Positions 1 to 8,577 of a stretch of 64,000 bases of DNA are shown piece after piece. This stretch comes from CALANV01 sp036381615 (GTDB lineage: Bacteria; Pseudomonadota; Alphaproteobacteria; CACIAM-22H2). The stretch covers positions 1 through 64,000 of the forward strand of contig DASVCL010000078.1 in assembly GCA_036381615.1 (NCBI GenBank), given 5' to 3'. How positions within the stretch are numbered: position 1 is the first letter of the stretch; every line of letters begins with the position of its first letter. Position numbers and translations under genes: made by a program. The notes beneath the pieces are model-generated. The model had not been told where the DNA came from and did no database searches. It saw nothing but the letters and a program-made list of their open reading frames with translations.

Positions 1-1
1 G

Positions 2-898
2 CGGGAAGAGATCCAGCGCGGCATCGTCTACGTGCTGCTGGCGGTGTTCACGTTTTCGGCAGTGAATGCCCTGATCAAGTGGTTGAGTGCCGTCTACCCG
101 GTTACCGAGCTCGTCTTCTTCCGATCCTTGTTTGCGCTGGCGCCGACCTTCGTGCTGGTCGCCACTCACGGCGCGATCAGCCAGATGCGCACCCGGCGTT
201 TCGGCGAGCATCTGGCGCGCGCCATCATCCAGTTCCTGTCGATGATGAGCATATTCACGGCGTTTTCCATGATGCCGCTCGCCGACGCGATCGCCATCAC
301 GTTCGCGGCACCGCTGTTCATGACGGTTCTGTCGATTCCGCTGCTGGGCGAACGTGTCGGCATTCATCGCTGGGGCGCGGTCGTGGTCGGGTTCGCCGGG
401 GTTCTTCTCATGGTGCAACCCGGCCCCGGCGTGCTTGAGAGCGGCGCCGTCTTCGCGCTGATGAACGCGTTTCTCAGCGCGTCGGTGACGATCGCGCTCC
501 GGCGCATGAGCGTCACGGAGTCGAGTACGACGCTCGTCTTCTATCAGATCGTCATCCCTGCCGGCCTCAGCACGCTGCTGCTGCCGTTCGGGTGGGTGAC
601 GCCGACATGGACGGATGCCGGCGTGATGGCGTTGAGCGGCATCCTGGCGGGCGTCGGGCAGTACTGGTGGACCCAGGCGTTCCGTCTCGCCCCGGCCTCG
701 GTCGCGGCACCCTTCAGCTACACGTCGATGATCTGGGCCGTGGCGTTCGGCTATCTCATCTGGGGTGACGTCCCGACGCTGCTCCTGTTCGCCGGCGCCC
801 TGATCGTGACCGCGAGCGGCCTCTATATCCTTTATCGCGAGACGGTCCGCCACGCCGAGCGGCCGCCGAAACCACCGGCGGCTCCGACGCAGAGCTGA
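2..898 (+). CDS. DMT-family permease (EamA type), 5' end outside window
   Basis: Inner-membrane permease of the drug/metabolite transporter superfamily; substrate unknown. The protein is almost entirely hydrophobic, with two EamA-like halves that in this family make ten membrane helices, and a short polar, proline-rich C-terminal tail after the last helix. The frame is open to the first base of the window and the residues before the first possible start (GTG at 32) continue naturally into a helix (REEIQRGIVYVLLAV), so the true start lies upstream and the copy is partial. It ends 12 bases before the convergent RlpA-like gene. Family assignment is firm; nothing shown here indicates a substrate. 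Confidence 0.85.
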   Translation, partial: REEIQRGIVYVLLAVFTFSAVNALIKWLSAVYPVTELVFFRSLFALAPTFVLVATHGAISQMRTRRFGEHLARAIIQFLSMMSIFTAFSMMPLADAIAITFAAPLFMTVLSIPLLGERVGIHRWGAVVVGFAGVLLMVQPGPGVLESGAVFALMNAFLSASVTIALRRMSVTESSTTLVFYQIVIPAGLSTLLLPFGWVTPTWTDAGVMALSGILAGVGQYWWTQAFRLAPASVAAPFSYTSMIWAVAFGYLIWGDVPTLLLFAGALIVTASGLYILYRETVRHAERPPKPPAAPTQS

Positions 899-910
899 CG
901 TTCATACCGT

Positions 911-1489
911 TCAGTTGAGCGGTTCGGACCCGTTGCCCGCGCCTGCACCTGCCGTCTGCGCGTCGGACGGAAGCGCCTCGACCTTCACCGGCGCCAACCC
1001 TGTTTCGACCATGTCGATCGCCCGCGCGGCGCGTTTCGACAGGTCGATGATACGGTCGTCGACATAAGGGCCGCGGTCGTTGATCGTCACGTCGACCGAT
1101 CGGCCGTTGTCGAGATTCGTGACGCGTACGGTCGTGCCGAGCGGCAGGGTAGGGTGCGCGGCGGTCAGCCCGTGCATGTCAAAGGGAGTGCCGCTTGCCG
1201 TCGGCCGTCCGTGATGCCAGTTGCCGTACCACGACGCGGTGCCGAACTGTTCGAACCGGCTCTCGTCGGGTCCTCTGTCGCCGGCCGAACGTGCTGCGGT
1301 GATGTCGATCTGCGCGGCATCGGCCAGCTTGAAACGCGACCAGCCGAATTCGTACGCGTCGGCGGGTCCTGGCGCTGCGGTCGTCTCCCGGGCGACGTAA
1401 ACGGTCGCGCAGTCCGATGCGAATGCGTTGGTACCGGCGATGGCGGTGCCGGCGACGAGTGACAGGATGACCGTTCGGGCATGCGCCAT
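911..1489 (-). CDS. rlpA: RlpA-like septal ring lytic transglycosylase family protein
   Basis: Exported cell-wall protein of the RlpA/double-psi beta-barrel family. In RlpA this fold cleaves peptidoglycan strands lacking stem peptides. Residues 1-24 form a signal peptide ending AFA. The diagnostic GTASWYG is at 83-89, followed by the TASG, GLTAAHPTLPLGT and NDRGPYV (137-143) motifs of the family. At 192 residues it is short: there is no C-terminal SPOR domain and no good lipobox (Cys27 lies three residues after the predicted cleavage), so it may be free in the periplasm instead of a lipoprotein. It is convergent with the DMT gene and has its own 259-base upstream region, which carries a tandem repeat. 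Confidence 0.85.
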   Translation of the reverse strand: MAHARTVILSLVAGTAIAGTNAFASDCATVYVARETTAAPGPADAYEFGWSRFKLADAAQIDITAARSAGDRGPDESRFEQFGTASWYGNWHHGRPTASGTPFDMHGLTAAHPTLPLGTTVRVTNLDNGRSVDVTINDRGPYVDDRIIDLSKRAARAIDMVETGLAPVKVEALPSDAQTAGAGAGNGSEPLN

Positions 1490-1605
1490 GACCGTGCCTC
1501 CGCATGAGTTTCCGGCGGGTGGACGCCCTTCACGTGGGCTGCTGTCACAAACGGACGCGTAAGCGTGGCGTTCCGCGCAGTGGACCGAAACGGCAAGGAT
1601 TGCAA

Positions 1606-1655
1606 CCTGACACTGCTACCCCTGTCCCTTCCTGACACTGCTACCCCTGTCCCTT
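1606..1655. repeat. Perfect 25-bp tandem duplication upstream of rlpA
   Basis: The 25-base unit beginning CCTGACACTGCTACCCC and ending TCCCTT occurs twice with no gap and no mismatch. It lies about 120 bases upstream of the rlpA start and is not part of a plausible gene. It could be a slipped-strand duplication or a dispersed intergenic repeat; no function can be read from it. Confidence 0.85.
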
Positions 1656-1748
1656 CGGATTGCGTGATGCTCCTTGCGGCCACGCTTCTTTCGGGTATCC
1701 GGCGCGCAGCTGATGCATGAGGCCGCGTCCCAAGTCAGGCCGCCTGCC

Positions 1749-2756
1749 CTATCGCGCTTCGGCGAGTTCGAACATCAGCAGCAATGTGCGTTGCAGAAAG
1801 AAGTAATTGTCGTCCGACATCAGATAGATGAACGTCTTGCCGCCCGGGCCGCGGCGTGCGGCGACGCCTTCGAAATTGTCGAGGGACAGTGGCGGTTCGA
1901 TCCGGGCCAGCTCGGCGCCGACGAGACGCGCCCCTGCCCGCACGTCCCGTGCCGCGAGCTGCACCAGCCGGGCGCCTGGCATGCCCAGGCGCGTGAAGCG
2001 CCGTTCGAGCACGAGGATGTCACCGTCCGGAAGCAGCGTCGCGCCGGCCGGCCTGAAATCGGGACCGGCGACATAGGTCAACCGCTGCCAGTCCCGGCCG
2101 TCGCCGATCCAGCCGACATTGTAGCTGCCGTCGTAGAACGCTTCGGCCAATGCGAAAAGCCGGCCGCCGGGCAGCCGGACCATCGCCTCGATCCCGCCAT
2201 TGCCCGGCATGTCCTCGGTCCCCGGCGGCGGCGGCACGAGGCGAGGCAGGATCGAAAACGGCGGCTCGGCGGGCGGATAGTGCCACACGCGATGGCGTCG
2301 TTCGAACGAGACGAAGAATGACCCGTCCGGCACGGCCGCCAGACCTTCGGCATCTCCGGCCAAGTGGCGCATCGGCCACCCGCCGAGATTAACCAGCGGC
2401 CCGATGCGTCCATGATTGAGATGCGAGAGCCACCCCGCCTCGTCGTAGGCTATCTCGGCATCGAACCAGAAGCCGCGGTCGGAGATCGCGACGAGCCGCG
2501 CGCCATCCGGCGTGATGCTGATGTCGGACCAGCCACCGAAACGTCCATCATCTGACGTCAGATTGATGCCACCGCGATAGATCAGGCGTCCGACCCGACT
2601 TTGGCCGGCATCATGAACGTTCAGCGCCACCGGCTGCGCGGCGATCTGGAGTGGCTCTGCCGGCGCGGGCTCGGCCGCCCCGTCCGGCGGCTCCGCACAG
2701 ACGGCGAGCAGCGACAAGGCGACGACCACGAACCGTGCGAACGGCCGGATGATCAA
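1749..2756 (-). CDS. Esterase-like activity of phytase family protein
   Basis: Secreted protein of the phytase-like (PF13449) beta-propeller family, thought to hydrolyse phospho- or other esters in the periplasm; the substrate is unknown. From the TTG at 2756 it begins with a hydrophobic signal sequence (IIRPFARF..LSLLAVCA) and then family-typical stretches: GGWSDIS with SPDG-like TPDGARL, ISDRG, AGDAEGLA, SFERRHR, GNGGIEAM, LPDGDILVLERR, DNFEGVA and a C-terminal LMSDDNYFFLQRTLLLMF. The frame stays open upstream to 2873, but that would run through a strong terminator and overlap the dienelactone hydrolase gene, so I use the TTG, which has a purine-rich GGACGGG upstream. Length 335 residues is normal. 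Similar genes are often found near cobT in alphaproteobacteria. Confidence 0.78.
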   Translation of the reverse strand: MIIRPFARFVVVALSLLAVCAEPPDGAAEPAPAEPLQIAAQPVALNVHDAGQSRVGRLIYRGGINLTSDDGRFGGWSDISITPDGARLVAISDRGFWFDAEIAYDEAGWLSHLNHGRIGPLVNLGGWPMRHLAGDAEGLAAVPDGSFFVSFERRHRVWHYPPAEPPFSILPRLVPPPPGTEDMPGNGGIEAMVRLPGGRLFALAEAFYDGSYNVGWIGDGRDWQRLTYVAGPDFRPAGATLLPDGDILVLERRFTRLGMPGARLVQLAARDVRAGARLVGAELARIEPPLSLDNFEGVAARRGPGGKTFIYLMSDDNYFFLQRTLLLMFELAEAR

Positions 2757-2773
2757 GTTCCCGTCCAGGCCCA

Positions 2774-2804
2774 GAAAAAAAGCGCGGGCCGGATCGGCCC
2801 GCGC
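2774..2804 (-). terminator. Rho-independent terminator after the dienelactone hydrolase gene
   Basis: On the minus strand a GC-rich stem (GCGCGGGCC paired with GGCCCGCGC around a short GATC-containing loop) is followed directly by seven T residues. It lies 24 bases past the stop of the dienelactone-hydrolase-like gene and just before the TTG start of the phytase-like gene, and it is the main reason for shortening that gene. Confidence 0.85.
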
Positions 2805-2827
2805 CGGTTGTAACGGAGTTTCCGGCC

Positions 2828-3694
2828 TCAGGCGACCCCGTAGCGACGGAACCAGGCCAACAGCCGCTGCCACCCGTCCTTTGCCGGCCCTTCGCGGTAG
2901 CTCGGTCGATAATCGGCATGGAACGCGTGCGGCGTGTCCGGATAGACCACGATCTCGCCGGTCTTGTTGGCGGCCTTGAGGGCAGCCTGCATGCGCTCCA
3001 CCGTATCGTTGGGAATGCCGGCATCGGCGCCGCCGTAAAGGCCCAGCACGGGCGCCTTGAGTTGATCGACCACGTCGATCGGGTGGCGCGGCGTCATTTC
3101 ATTGCTCTGGCCGACGAGGCGGCCGTACCACGCCACGCCGGCTTTCAGATCGGGATTGTGCGCGGCGTAGAGCCAGACGATCCGCCCGCCCCAGCAGAAG
3201 CCGGTGATCCCGAGCTTGTTGCGGTCGCCGCCATCGCCGGCCGCCCAGCGCGCCGCCGCGTCGAGGTCCGACATGACCTGCCGGTCCGGCACCTTTGCGA
3301 CGATGGTCTGCTGGATCTGCTGAATGTCCGTTATCTTGGAGACGTCGCCCTGACGGGCGTAGAGCTCCGGCGCCACCGCGAGGTACCCGAGCTTCGCGAA
3401 ACGACGGCAGATGTCCTTGATGTGTTCGTGGACCCCGAAGATCTCCTGAACGACGAGGACCGTCGGGAAATTGCTGCCGGTGGCCGGCTTGGCGCGATAG
3501 GCCGGGATCTGCCCGTCCGCGACCGGGATCTGTACCTCGCCGGCGGTCAGGCCGTTGGCATCGGTCCGGACCGCCTGTGCCGAGACCGGTCCGGCCGCCA
3601 GGGCGAAGCCGGTACCGAGCGACGTGACGACGAAGCCGCGCCGCGTCAACGGGGTGCCGCAGCGCGTCAGACTGGCAATATCATCGTGCATCAT
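2828..3694 (-). CDS. Tat-exported dienelactone hydrolase family protein
   Basis: Alpha/beta hydrolase of the dienelactone hydrolase (carboxymethylenebutenolidase) family, probably acting on an ester or lactone outside the cytoplasm. The N terminus has a twin-arginine motif (TRRGFVV, 17-23), a hydrophobic stretch and a SAQA cleavage site near 40. The catalytic triad is visible: Cys167 in GFCWGG, Asp224 in GGADAG and His256 in TPHAFH; Cys as nucleophile is characteristic of this family. The start at 3694 is chosen for its GGAGG box 5 bases upstream; a longer open frame to 3811 has no support. 288 residues matches exported homologues. It is followed by a strong terminator, so it is probably a single-gene unit. 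Confidence 0.88.
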   Translation of the reverse strand: MMHDDIASLTRCGTPLTRRGFVVTSLGTGFALAAGPVSAQAVRTDANGLTAGEVQIPVADGQIPAYRAKPATGSNFPTVLVVQEIFGVHEHIKDICRRFAKLGYLAVAPELYARQGDVSKITDIQQIQQTIVAKVPDRQVMSDLDAAARWAAGDGGDRNKLGITGFCWGGRIVWLYAAHNPDLKAGVAWYGRLVGQSNEMTPRHPIDVVDQLKAPVLGLYGGADAGIPNDTVERMQAALKAANKTGEIVVYPDTPHAFHADYRPSYREGPAKDGWQRLLAWFRRYGVA

Positions 3695-3924
3695 GAGCCT
3701 CCGTGTGGGCAACGTCCCGAGAGCGGGAGCCTCGTAATTTACACTTTCATCAAGGCCTGCATTCCCGTCCACGCACGGTCCGGCGGGCATCGCCCCACCG
3801 GAACACGGCACGGGGGGCCTGCGCGAAGGGCGATCGGCATCAGCAGCAGGACAAAAAGCCGGATCACTGCCCCTAATGACCCGGCCCTCATAGCATCACA
3901 TTATTGCCACGCGACGATGAAGGC

Positions 3925-5793
3925 TCAGACGGCGCGGCGCCGTCCGCGCCGCCGCGGCCGCCGGTCTTCCTCCTCGTCGAACAGTTCGGCGAGCTTTTCC
4001 ATCATCGTTCCGCCAAGCTGCTCGGCATCGACGATCGTGACGGCCCGGCGATAATAGCGCGTGACGTCGTGACCGATGCCGATCGCAAGCAGTTCCACGG
4101 GGGAACGCGTCTCGATGTATTCGATCACCTCGCGAAGGTGCTGCTCGAGATAGTTGCCCGGATTGACGGAGAGCGTCGAGTCGTCGACCGGGGCACCGTC
4201 GGAGATGACCATCAGGATGCGCCGCTGCTCCGGCCGCTGGATCAGCCGGTTGTGCGCCCATAGCAGCGCCTCGCCGTCGATGTTCTCCTTGAGCAGCCCC
4301 TCGCGCAACATCAGGCCCAGCGACTTGCGCGCGCGTCGCCACGGCGCGTCCGCGGCCTTGTAGATGATGTGGCGCAGGTCGTTGAGCCGCCCGGGCGCCG
4401 GCGGCTTACCGGCGGCAAGCCAGCGCTCGCGGCTCTGGCCGCCCTTCCAGGCGCGCGTCGTGAACCCGAGGATCTCGACCTTGACGCCGCAGCGCTCCAG
4501 CGTGCGCGCCAGGATATCGGCGCTCATCGCTGCGACCGTGATCGGCCGGCCCCGCATGGAGCCGGAATTGTCGATCAGCAGCGTGACGACGGTATCGCGG
4601 AAATCCGTGTCCTTTTCGCGTTTGTACGACAGCGGGTAAACCGGATTGACGACGACGCGGGCAAGCCGGGCGGCGTCCAGCAATCCCTCCTCGAGATCGA
4701 ACTCCCACGCCCGGTTCTGGCGCGCGAGCAGACGCCGCTGCAACCGGTTTGCAAGCCGCCCGATCACGTTCTGCAGATGTCCGAGCTGCTGGTCAAGATG
4801 ATGGCGCAGCCGCGTGAGCTCGTCCGGGTCGCACAGGGCATCCGCCTCGACGACCTCGTCGAACTCCAACGTGAACGCGCGATAGCTCGGCTCCTCCGGC
4901 GCGTTCGCCAGATGCGGGTTCGGCCGCCAGCGGCGGCCCGGCTGCTCCGGACCGTCCTCGCCCATGCCGGCCGCCTCGTCGCCCTCGGCATCTTCGGTCG
5001 CGCCCTCGCTGCCTTCCTCGCCCGGCATCTCGCGGGTTTCACCCATGAGCGCGCTCTCGGCGCTCTGCTCCATGCCCTCGCCGCGCTCGCCCGCTTCTGC
5101 GCCCTGCTGGTTCTGATCGCTTTGGCCCTGCTCCTCGTCAGCCTCGTTCGCTGCCGTTTCTTCCTCGCCGAGATCGAGGTCCTCGATCAGCCGTCGGACG
5201 GCAGCGGCGAACGCTTCCTGGTCCTCGATCAGGCGGTTGAGCGCCGCGAAGTCGCTGCCGGCCCGCGCCTCGATCCACGGGCGCCAGAGATCCACCATCC
5301 GCCGCGCGCTCGGCGGCGGCGGCATGCCGGTGAGCGCCTCGCGCGCGAGCAGCGAAACGACCTCGGGCAGCGGCGCCGATTCGCGGTCGACGATTCGCGC
5401 GAAACCTTGCGTGCGGCAGCGTTCCTCGAGCGCGGCATCCAGATTGGCGGCGACGCCCGACATGCGTTTTATGCCCAGCGCCTCGCAACGCGCCTGCTCG
5501 ACGGCGTTGAAGATCGCCCGCGACATCGCGCCGGAGGGCTGGCGTCGCGCATGGATCTCGTCGTTGTGATGGCGAAGCCGCAGTGCGATCGAGTCCGCTT
5601 CGCCGCGCACGACGGCGAGTTCCTCGTACGGCAGATCGCGCGAAGGCATCGGCAGGCGCACCTCGTTGCCGCGCAGACCCGCGCCCTCGGGCACGAAGCT
5701 GGCGGTCAGGTCGGGACGATGCGCGATCGCCCGCATCGCCGCTCCCGTGACCTGCCGGAATGTCTCGATCGGACCGTCGTTCTGCCGCGCCAT
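3925..5793 (-). CDS. cobT: Cobaltochelatase subunit CobT
   Basis: Large AAA-partner subunit of aerobic cobaltochelatase (CobNST), which inserts Co2+ into hydrogenobyrinate diamide during vitamin B12 synthesis using ATP. The 622-residue protein has the family layout: an N-terminal helical domain opening MARQNDGPIETFRQ, a long Glu/Asp/Gln-rich linker at about 205-290, and a C-terminal von Willebrand A domain with MIDAS motif DNSGSM near 404-409 and the SDGAP segment. The C terminus is a basic Arg-rich tail. It follows cobS by 17 bases, so the two are cotranscribed as in other alphaproteobacteria. The large subunit gene cobN is not in this window. Confidence 0.96.
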   Translation of the reverse strand: MARQNDGPIETFRQVTGAAMRAIAHRPDLTASFVPEGAGLRGNEVRLPMPSRDLPYEELAVVRGEADSIALRLRHHNDEIHARRQPSGAMSRAIFNAVEQARCEALGIKRMSGVAANLDAALEERCRTQGFARIVDRESAPLPEVVSLLAREALTGMPPPPSARRMVDLWRPWIEARAGSDFAALNRLIEDQEAFAAAVRRLIEDLDLGEEETAANEADEEQGQSDQNQQGAEAGERGEGMEQSAESALMGETREMPGEEGSEGATEDAEGDEAAGMGEDGPEQPGRRWRPNPHLANAPEEPSYRAFTLEFDEVVEADALCDPDELTRLRHHLDQQLGHLQNVIGRLANRLQRRLLARQNRAWEFDLEEGLLDAARLARVVVNPVYPLSYKREKDTDFRDTVVTLLIDNSGSMRGRPITVAAMSADILARTLERCGVKVEILGFTTRAWKGGQSRERWLAAGKPPAPGRLNDLRHIIYKAADAPWRRARKSLGLMLREGLLKENIDGEALLWAHNRLIQRPEQRRILMVISDGAPVDDSTLSVNPGNYLEQHLREVIEYIETRSPVELLAIGIGHDVTRYYRRAVTIVDAEQLGGTMMEKLAELFDEEEDRRPRRRGRRRAV

Positions 5794-5810
5794 GTCGGTT
5801 GACGTTCGGT

Positions 5811-6821
5811 TCAGTGCGTCTGCGCCCCGGGACCGGAGCCGAGCTTGTGCCCGCCCAGCTCGACGCCGAAGCAGCGCTGGTAGTACTCGGCGATGGTCTG
5901 GCGCTCGACCTCATCGCACTTGTTGAGGAACGTCACCCGGAACGCGAACGGAATGTCGCCGAAGATGCGGGCGTTGTCGGCCCACGTGATCACGGTTCGC
6001 GGCGACATGACCGTGGAGATATCGCCGGCAATGAACCCGGCGCGCGTGAGATCGGCCAGCGCCACCATCGCCGAAACGATCTCGCGCCCCTCCTTGGTGT
6101 CGTATTGCGGCACCTTGGCCAGAACGATCTTCACTTCCTCGTCATGCGGCAGATAGTTCAACGTCGCGACGATGTTCCAGCGATCCATCTGCCCCTGGTT
6201 GATCTGCTGGGTGCCATGATAGAGGCCGGTCGTGTCGCCAAGGCCGACCGTGTTCGCCGTTGCGAACAGGCGGAATGCCGGGTGCGGCCGGATCACGCGG
6301 TTCTGGTCGAGCAGCGTCAGCTTGCCTTCGACCTCGAGCACGCGCTGGATCACGAACATGACGTCGGCGCGGCCGGCATCGTATTCGTCGAATACCAGTG
6401 CACAGGGGTGCTGAAGCGCCCATGGCAGCAGGCCTTCGCGGAATTCGGTCACCTGCACGCCATTCTTCAGGACGATGGCGTCGCGGCCCACCAGGTCGAT
6501 ACGGCTGATGTGGCTGTCCAGGTTGATGCGGATGCACGGCCAGTTCAGCCGCGCCGCGACCTGCTCGATGTGGGTCGACTTGCCGGTGCCGTGATAGCCC
6601 TGGATCAGGACGCGACGGTTGAACGCGAACCCGGCCAGGATCGCGAGCGTCGTGTCGCGGTCGAAGCGGTATGCCTCGTCGATGTCCGGGACGTGCTCGG
6701 TCGGCTTGGAGAACGCCGGCACTTCCATGTCGCTGTCGATGCCGAAGGTCTGGCTGACCTTCACCTTGATGTCGGGAACAAGCTTCGCCGTGTCGATTTC
6801 TGCAGTGTCGGTAGAGGCCAT
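5811..6821 (-). CDS. cobS: Cobaltochelatase subunit CobS
   Basis: AAA+ ATPase of the aerobic cobaltochelatase; it forms the hexameric motor with CobT and drives cobalt insertion by CobN. Walker A is GYHGTGKST at 75-83, Walker B is LVFDEYD at 143-149, and the N terminus PDIKVKVSQTFGIDSDMEVPAF is the characteristic CobS leader (given in part). Length 336 is close to known CobS. The gene lies between a J-domain gene (64 bases upstream) and cobT (17 bases downstream), the usual alphaproteobacterial order. Confidence 0.97.
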   Translation of the reverse strand: MASTDTAEIDTAKLVPDIKVKVSQTFGIDSDMEVPAFSKPTEHVPDIDEAYRFDRDTTLAILAGFAFNRRVLIQGYHGTGKSTHIEQVAARLNWPCIRINLDSHISRIDLVGRDAIVLKNGVQVTEFREGLLPWALQHPCALVFDEYDAGRADVMFVIQRVLEVEGKLTLLDQNRVIRPHPAFRLFATANTVGLGDTTGLYHGTQQINQGQMDRWNIVATLNYLPHDEEVKIVLAKVPQYDTKEGREIVSAMVALADLTRAGFIAGDISTVMSPRTVITWADNARIFGDIPFAFRVTFLNKCDEVERQTIAEYYQRCFGVELGGHKLGSGPGAQTH

Positions 6822-6885
6822 GAATCTGAATCTTTCGGTATTTCGTCGTCGTTGCGGGTAAACGGATGCCGGAGCGTCCGGATGA

Positions 6886-7497
6886 TCAATCGCGACCGTT
6901 GAACTTTGCGTTCTGCGCCTGCGTCTTCAGATATGTATATGCCTGATTGATCAACTTTAATCTCTCCTCGGCGGCCTTGTCGCCGCCATTCGCATCCGGG
7001 TGGTTGCGCTTCACCAGTTCCTTGTAACGTGCCTTCACTTCCTCGAGTGTCGCGCCTGCGGGCAGGTTGAGCACGGCCAGCGCTTCTTCCTCCTGCGTGG
7101 TGGCGCGGGGCGGCGGACGATGCGACGGTCCGCTGTCGGCGCCGAACATATCCTCGTCGAAGAAGCGGCGGAACGCCGCCCGCAGTTCGTCCGGATCGAT
7201 CCGGTAGCCGTTGGCGCGACCCCGCCTCACTCCCATCGGCCAGGTCGGTCGCCAGCCGACCGTATCCATACGCCGCGCCGCCTCGATCTCCTCCGGGCTC
7301 ATGCCCTTGTAGTAGTCCCATGCCGCATTGTAGGCGCGCACGTGGTCGAGGCAGAACCAGTAGTACTCGGTCAGCGTCTTGCGCGAGCGCGGCGCCCGGT
7401 ACTCCCCGGCAGCAGTGCAATCCGGGTGGTCGCAGCGGCGCGGCGCGGCTTCCGCCGCGGCGGCATCGGGGCGGATCCTGGCACGCGCTCGGGACAT
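6886..7497 (-). CDS. J-domain (DnaJ-like) molecular chaperone protein upstream of cobST
   Basis: Co-chaperone-like protein with a C-terminal J domain. The HPD tripeptide essential for DnaK stimulation is at 166-168, between the expected helices (EEVKARYKELVKRN and EERLKLINQAYTYL). The N-terminal half has Cys22, Cys27, Cys49 and His52, spaced like a small zinc site, and an aromatic segment. This architecture, with the J domain last, is common for the DnaJ-like gene next to cobS in alphaproteobacteria. I start at the ATG at 7497 because the longer open frame to 7671 gives only arginine-rich sequence overlapping the next gene. A client in cobaltochelatase assembly is suggested by position only. 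Confidence 0.88.
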   Translation of the reverse strand: MSRARARIRPDAAAAEAAPRRCDHPDCTAAGEYRAPRSRKTLTEYYWFCLDHVRAYNAAWDYYKGMSPEEIEAARRMDTVGWRPTWPMGVRRGRANGYRIDPDELRAAFRRFFDEDMFGADSGPSHRPPPRATTQEEEALAVLNLPAGATLEEVKARYKELVKRNHPDANGGDKAAEERLKLINQAYTYLKTQAQNAKFNGRD

Positions 7498-7610
7498 GGC
7501 TCGATAAGTATGGGGAACCGGACGGGAACTCGCAAGGTAGCCTAAACGACGGGCAGAACTGCGTTTTCCGACGAGCTCAACGGGCTTGTTCGGGCGCCGG
7601 CCCACGCGTC

Positions 7611-8483
7611 TCAGCCGCGCAGGTCCGCCTCGGCCGACATCGCCAGGGCCCCATCGGGCCCGGCCGCCCATAGCCGCGCGGCCCGGCCGTCCGGTGTCGG
7701 CGTTCCGTTGACCGAAAACGGCGCCGTATCGAAAAGCGGGCTCACCGCCCGGAAGGCGAAGCGGTCGAGCTTGGCGGCGGGTTGTTCGCGTCCGAGCAGG
7801 TCGAGGAGCAGCGTCGCGATCAGCGGACCGTGCACCACCAGTCCGGGATAGCCCTCGACCCTGGTGACATAGGGATGATCGTAGTGGATGCGGTGGCCGT
7901 TGAAGGTGAGCGCCGAATAGCGGAACAGCAGGACCGGGTCTGGACGGATTTCGCGGCGCCAGACGGGATCGGCAGGTGCACGCGCCGGCTTTGCCGTTTC
8001 GGCGCCTGGCACCGGCGGCTCACGATAGACGATGTCGTGCTCCTCTTCGATCGCGAGCCCGGCCGCGCCGAAAATGCGATGCCGCACCAGGACGAAGACG
8101 AGATTGCCGCTGCGGCCGCGCTTCGCTTCGACTTTCGCGACCGTCGACTCGCGCCGCGCACTCTCGCCGATCCGCAGACCGGCGCCGAACGTGAGTCGGC
8201 CGCCGGCCCACATCCGGCGCGGCAATGGCACCGGCGGCAGGAAGCCGCCGCGCTTCGGATGCCCGTCGGGTCCCAGTTCGCTCTGCCGTGCGGCACTGTT
8301 GAAGAACATCCAATGCCAACCCGGCGGCAGGGGATCACCGTTGCCCGGTGCGCGTGCCCAGTCCAGCGTCGCCGCCATCGCGACCGCACGGTCGGGGGCG
8401 ATGACATCCTCGACGGTCTGCGTCCGTCCTTCCCAGGTCTTCAGATGGGCGATATCGGCATCCGTAAGTGCGACGGCGGACAT
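7611..8483 (-). CDS. FAS1-like/MaoC-type acyl-CoA dehydratase (HTD2 family)
   Basis: Double-hotdog hydratase/dehydratase of the family that includes mesaconyl-C4-CoA hydratase and HTD2. The N-terminal FAS1-like half contains PPGWHWMFFN and PLPRRMWAGGRL, both typical; the C-terminal half has the MaoC-like RYSALTFNGHRIHYD segment, in which the Asn-His pair is the expected hydratase site. Length 290 is normal. The ATG at 8483 is preceded by a GAGGGCG box. It is the last gene of the minus-strand CoA module (94 bases after the CoA-transferase) and 113 bases before the J-domain gene. The true acyl-CoA is unknown; in this context a C3-C4 dicarboxylate- or sulfo-acyl-CoA is possible. Confidence 0.82.
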   Translation of the reverse strand: MSAVALTDADIAHLKTWEGRTQTVEDVIAPDRAVAMAATLDWARAPGNGDPLPPGWHWMFFNSAARQSELGPDGHPKRGGFLPPVPLPRRMWAGGRLTFGAGLRIGESARRESTVAKVEAKRGRSGNLVFVLVRHRIFGAAGLAIEEEHDIVYREPPVPGAETAKPARAPADPVWRREIRPDPVLLFRYSALTFNGHRIHYDHPYVTRVEGYPGLVVHGPLIATLLLDLLGREQPAAKLDRFAFRAVSPLFDTAPFSVNGTPTPDGRAARLWAAGPDGALAMSAEADLRG

Positions 8484-8577
8484 CACGCCCTCGAGCCACG
8501 AAACAAGATTCGCCTCTCCCCCGCTTCACCGATGGTGAGGAAGAATAGAGTTGATGTTGATGACGTATGCATCCGCA

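Noticed and set aside
1749..2873. Longer phytase-like gene starting at 2873
   Set aside because: It would translate through a strong minus-strand terminator and overlap the upstream gene. The signal peptide begins only at the TTG at 2756.
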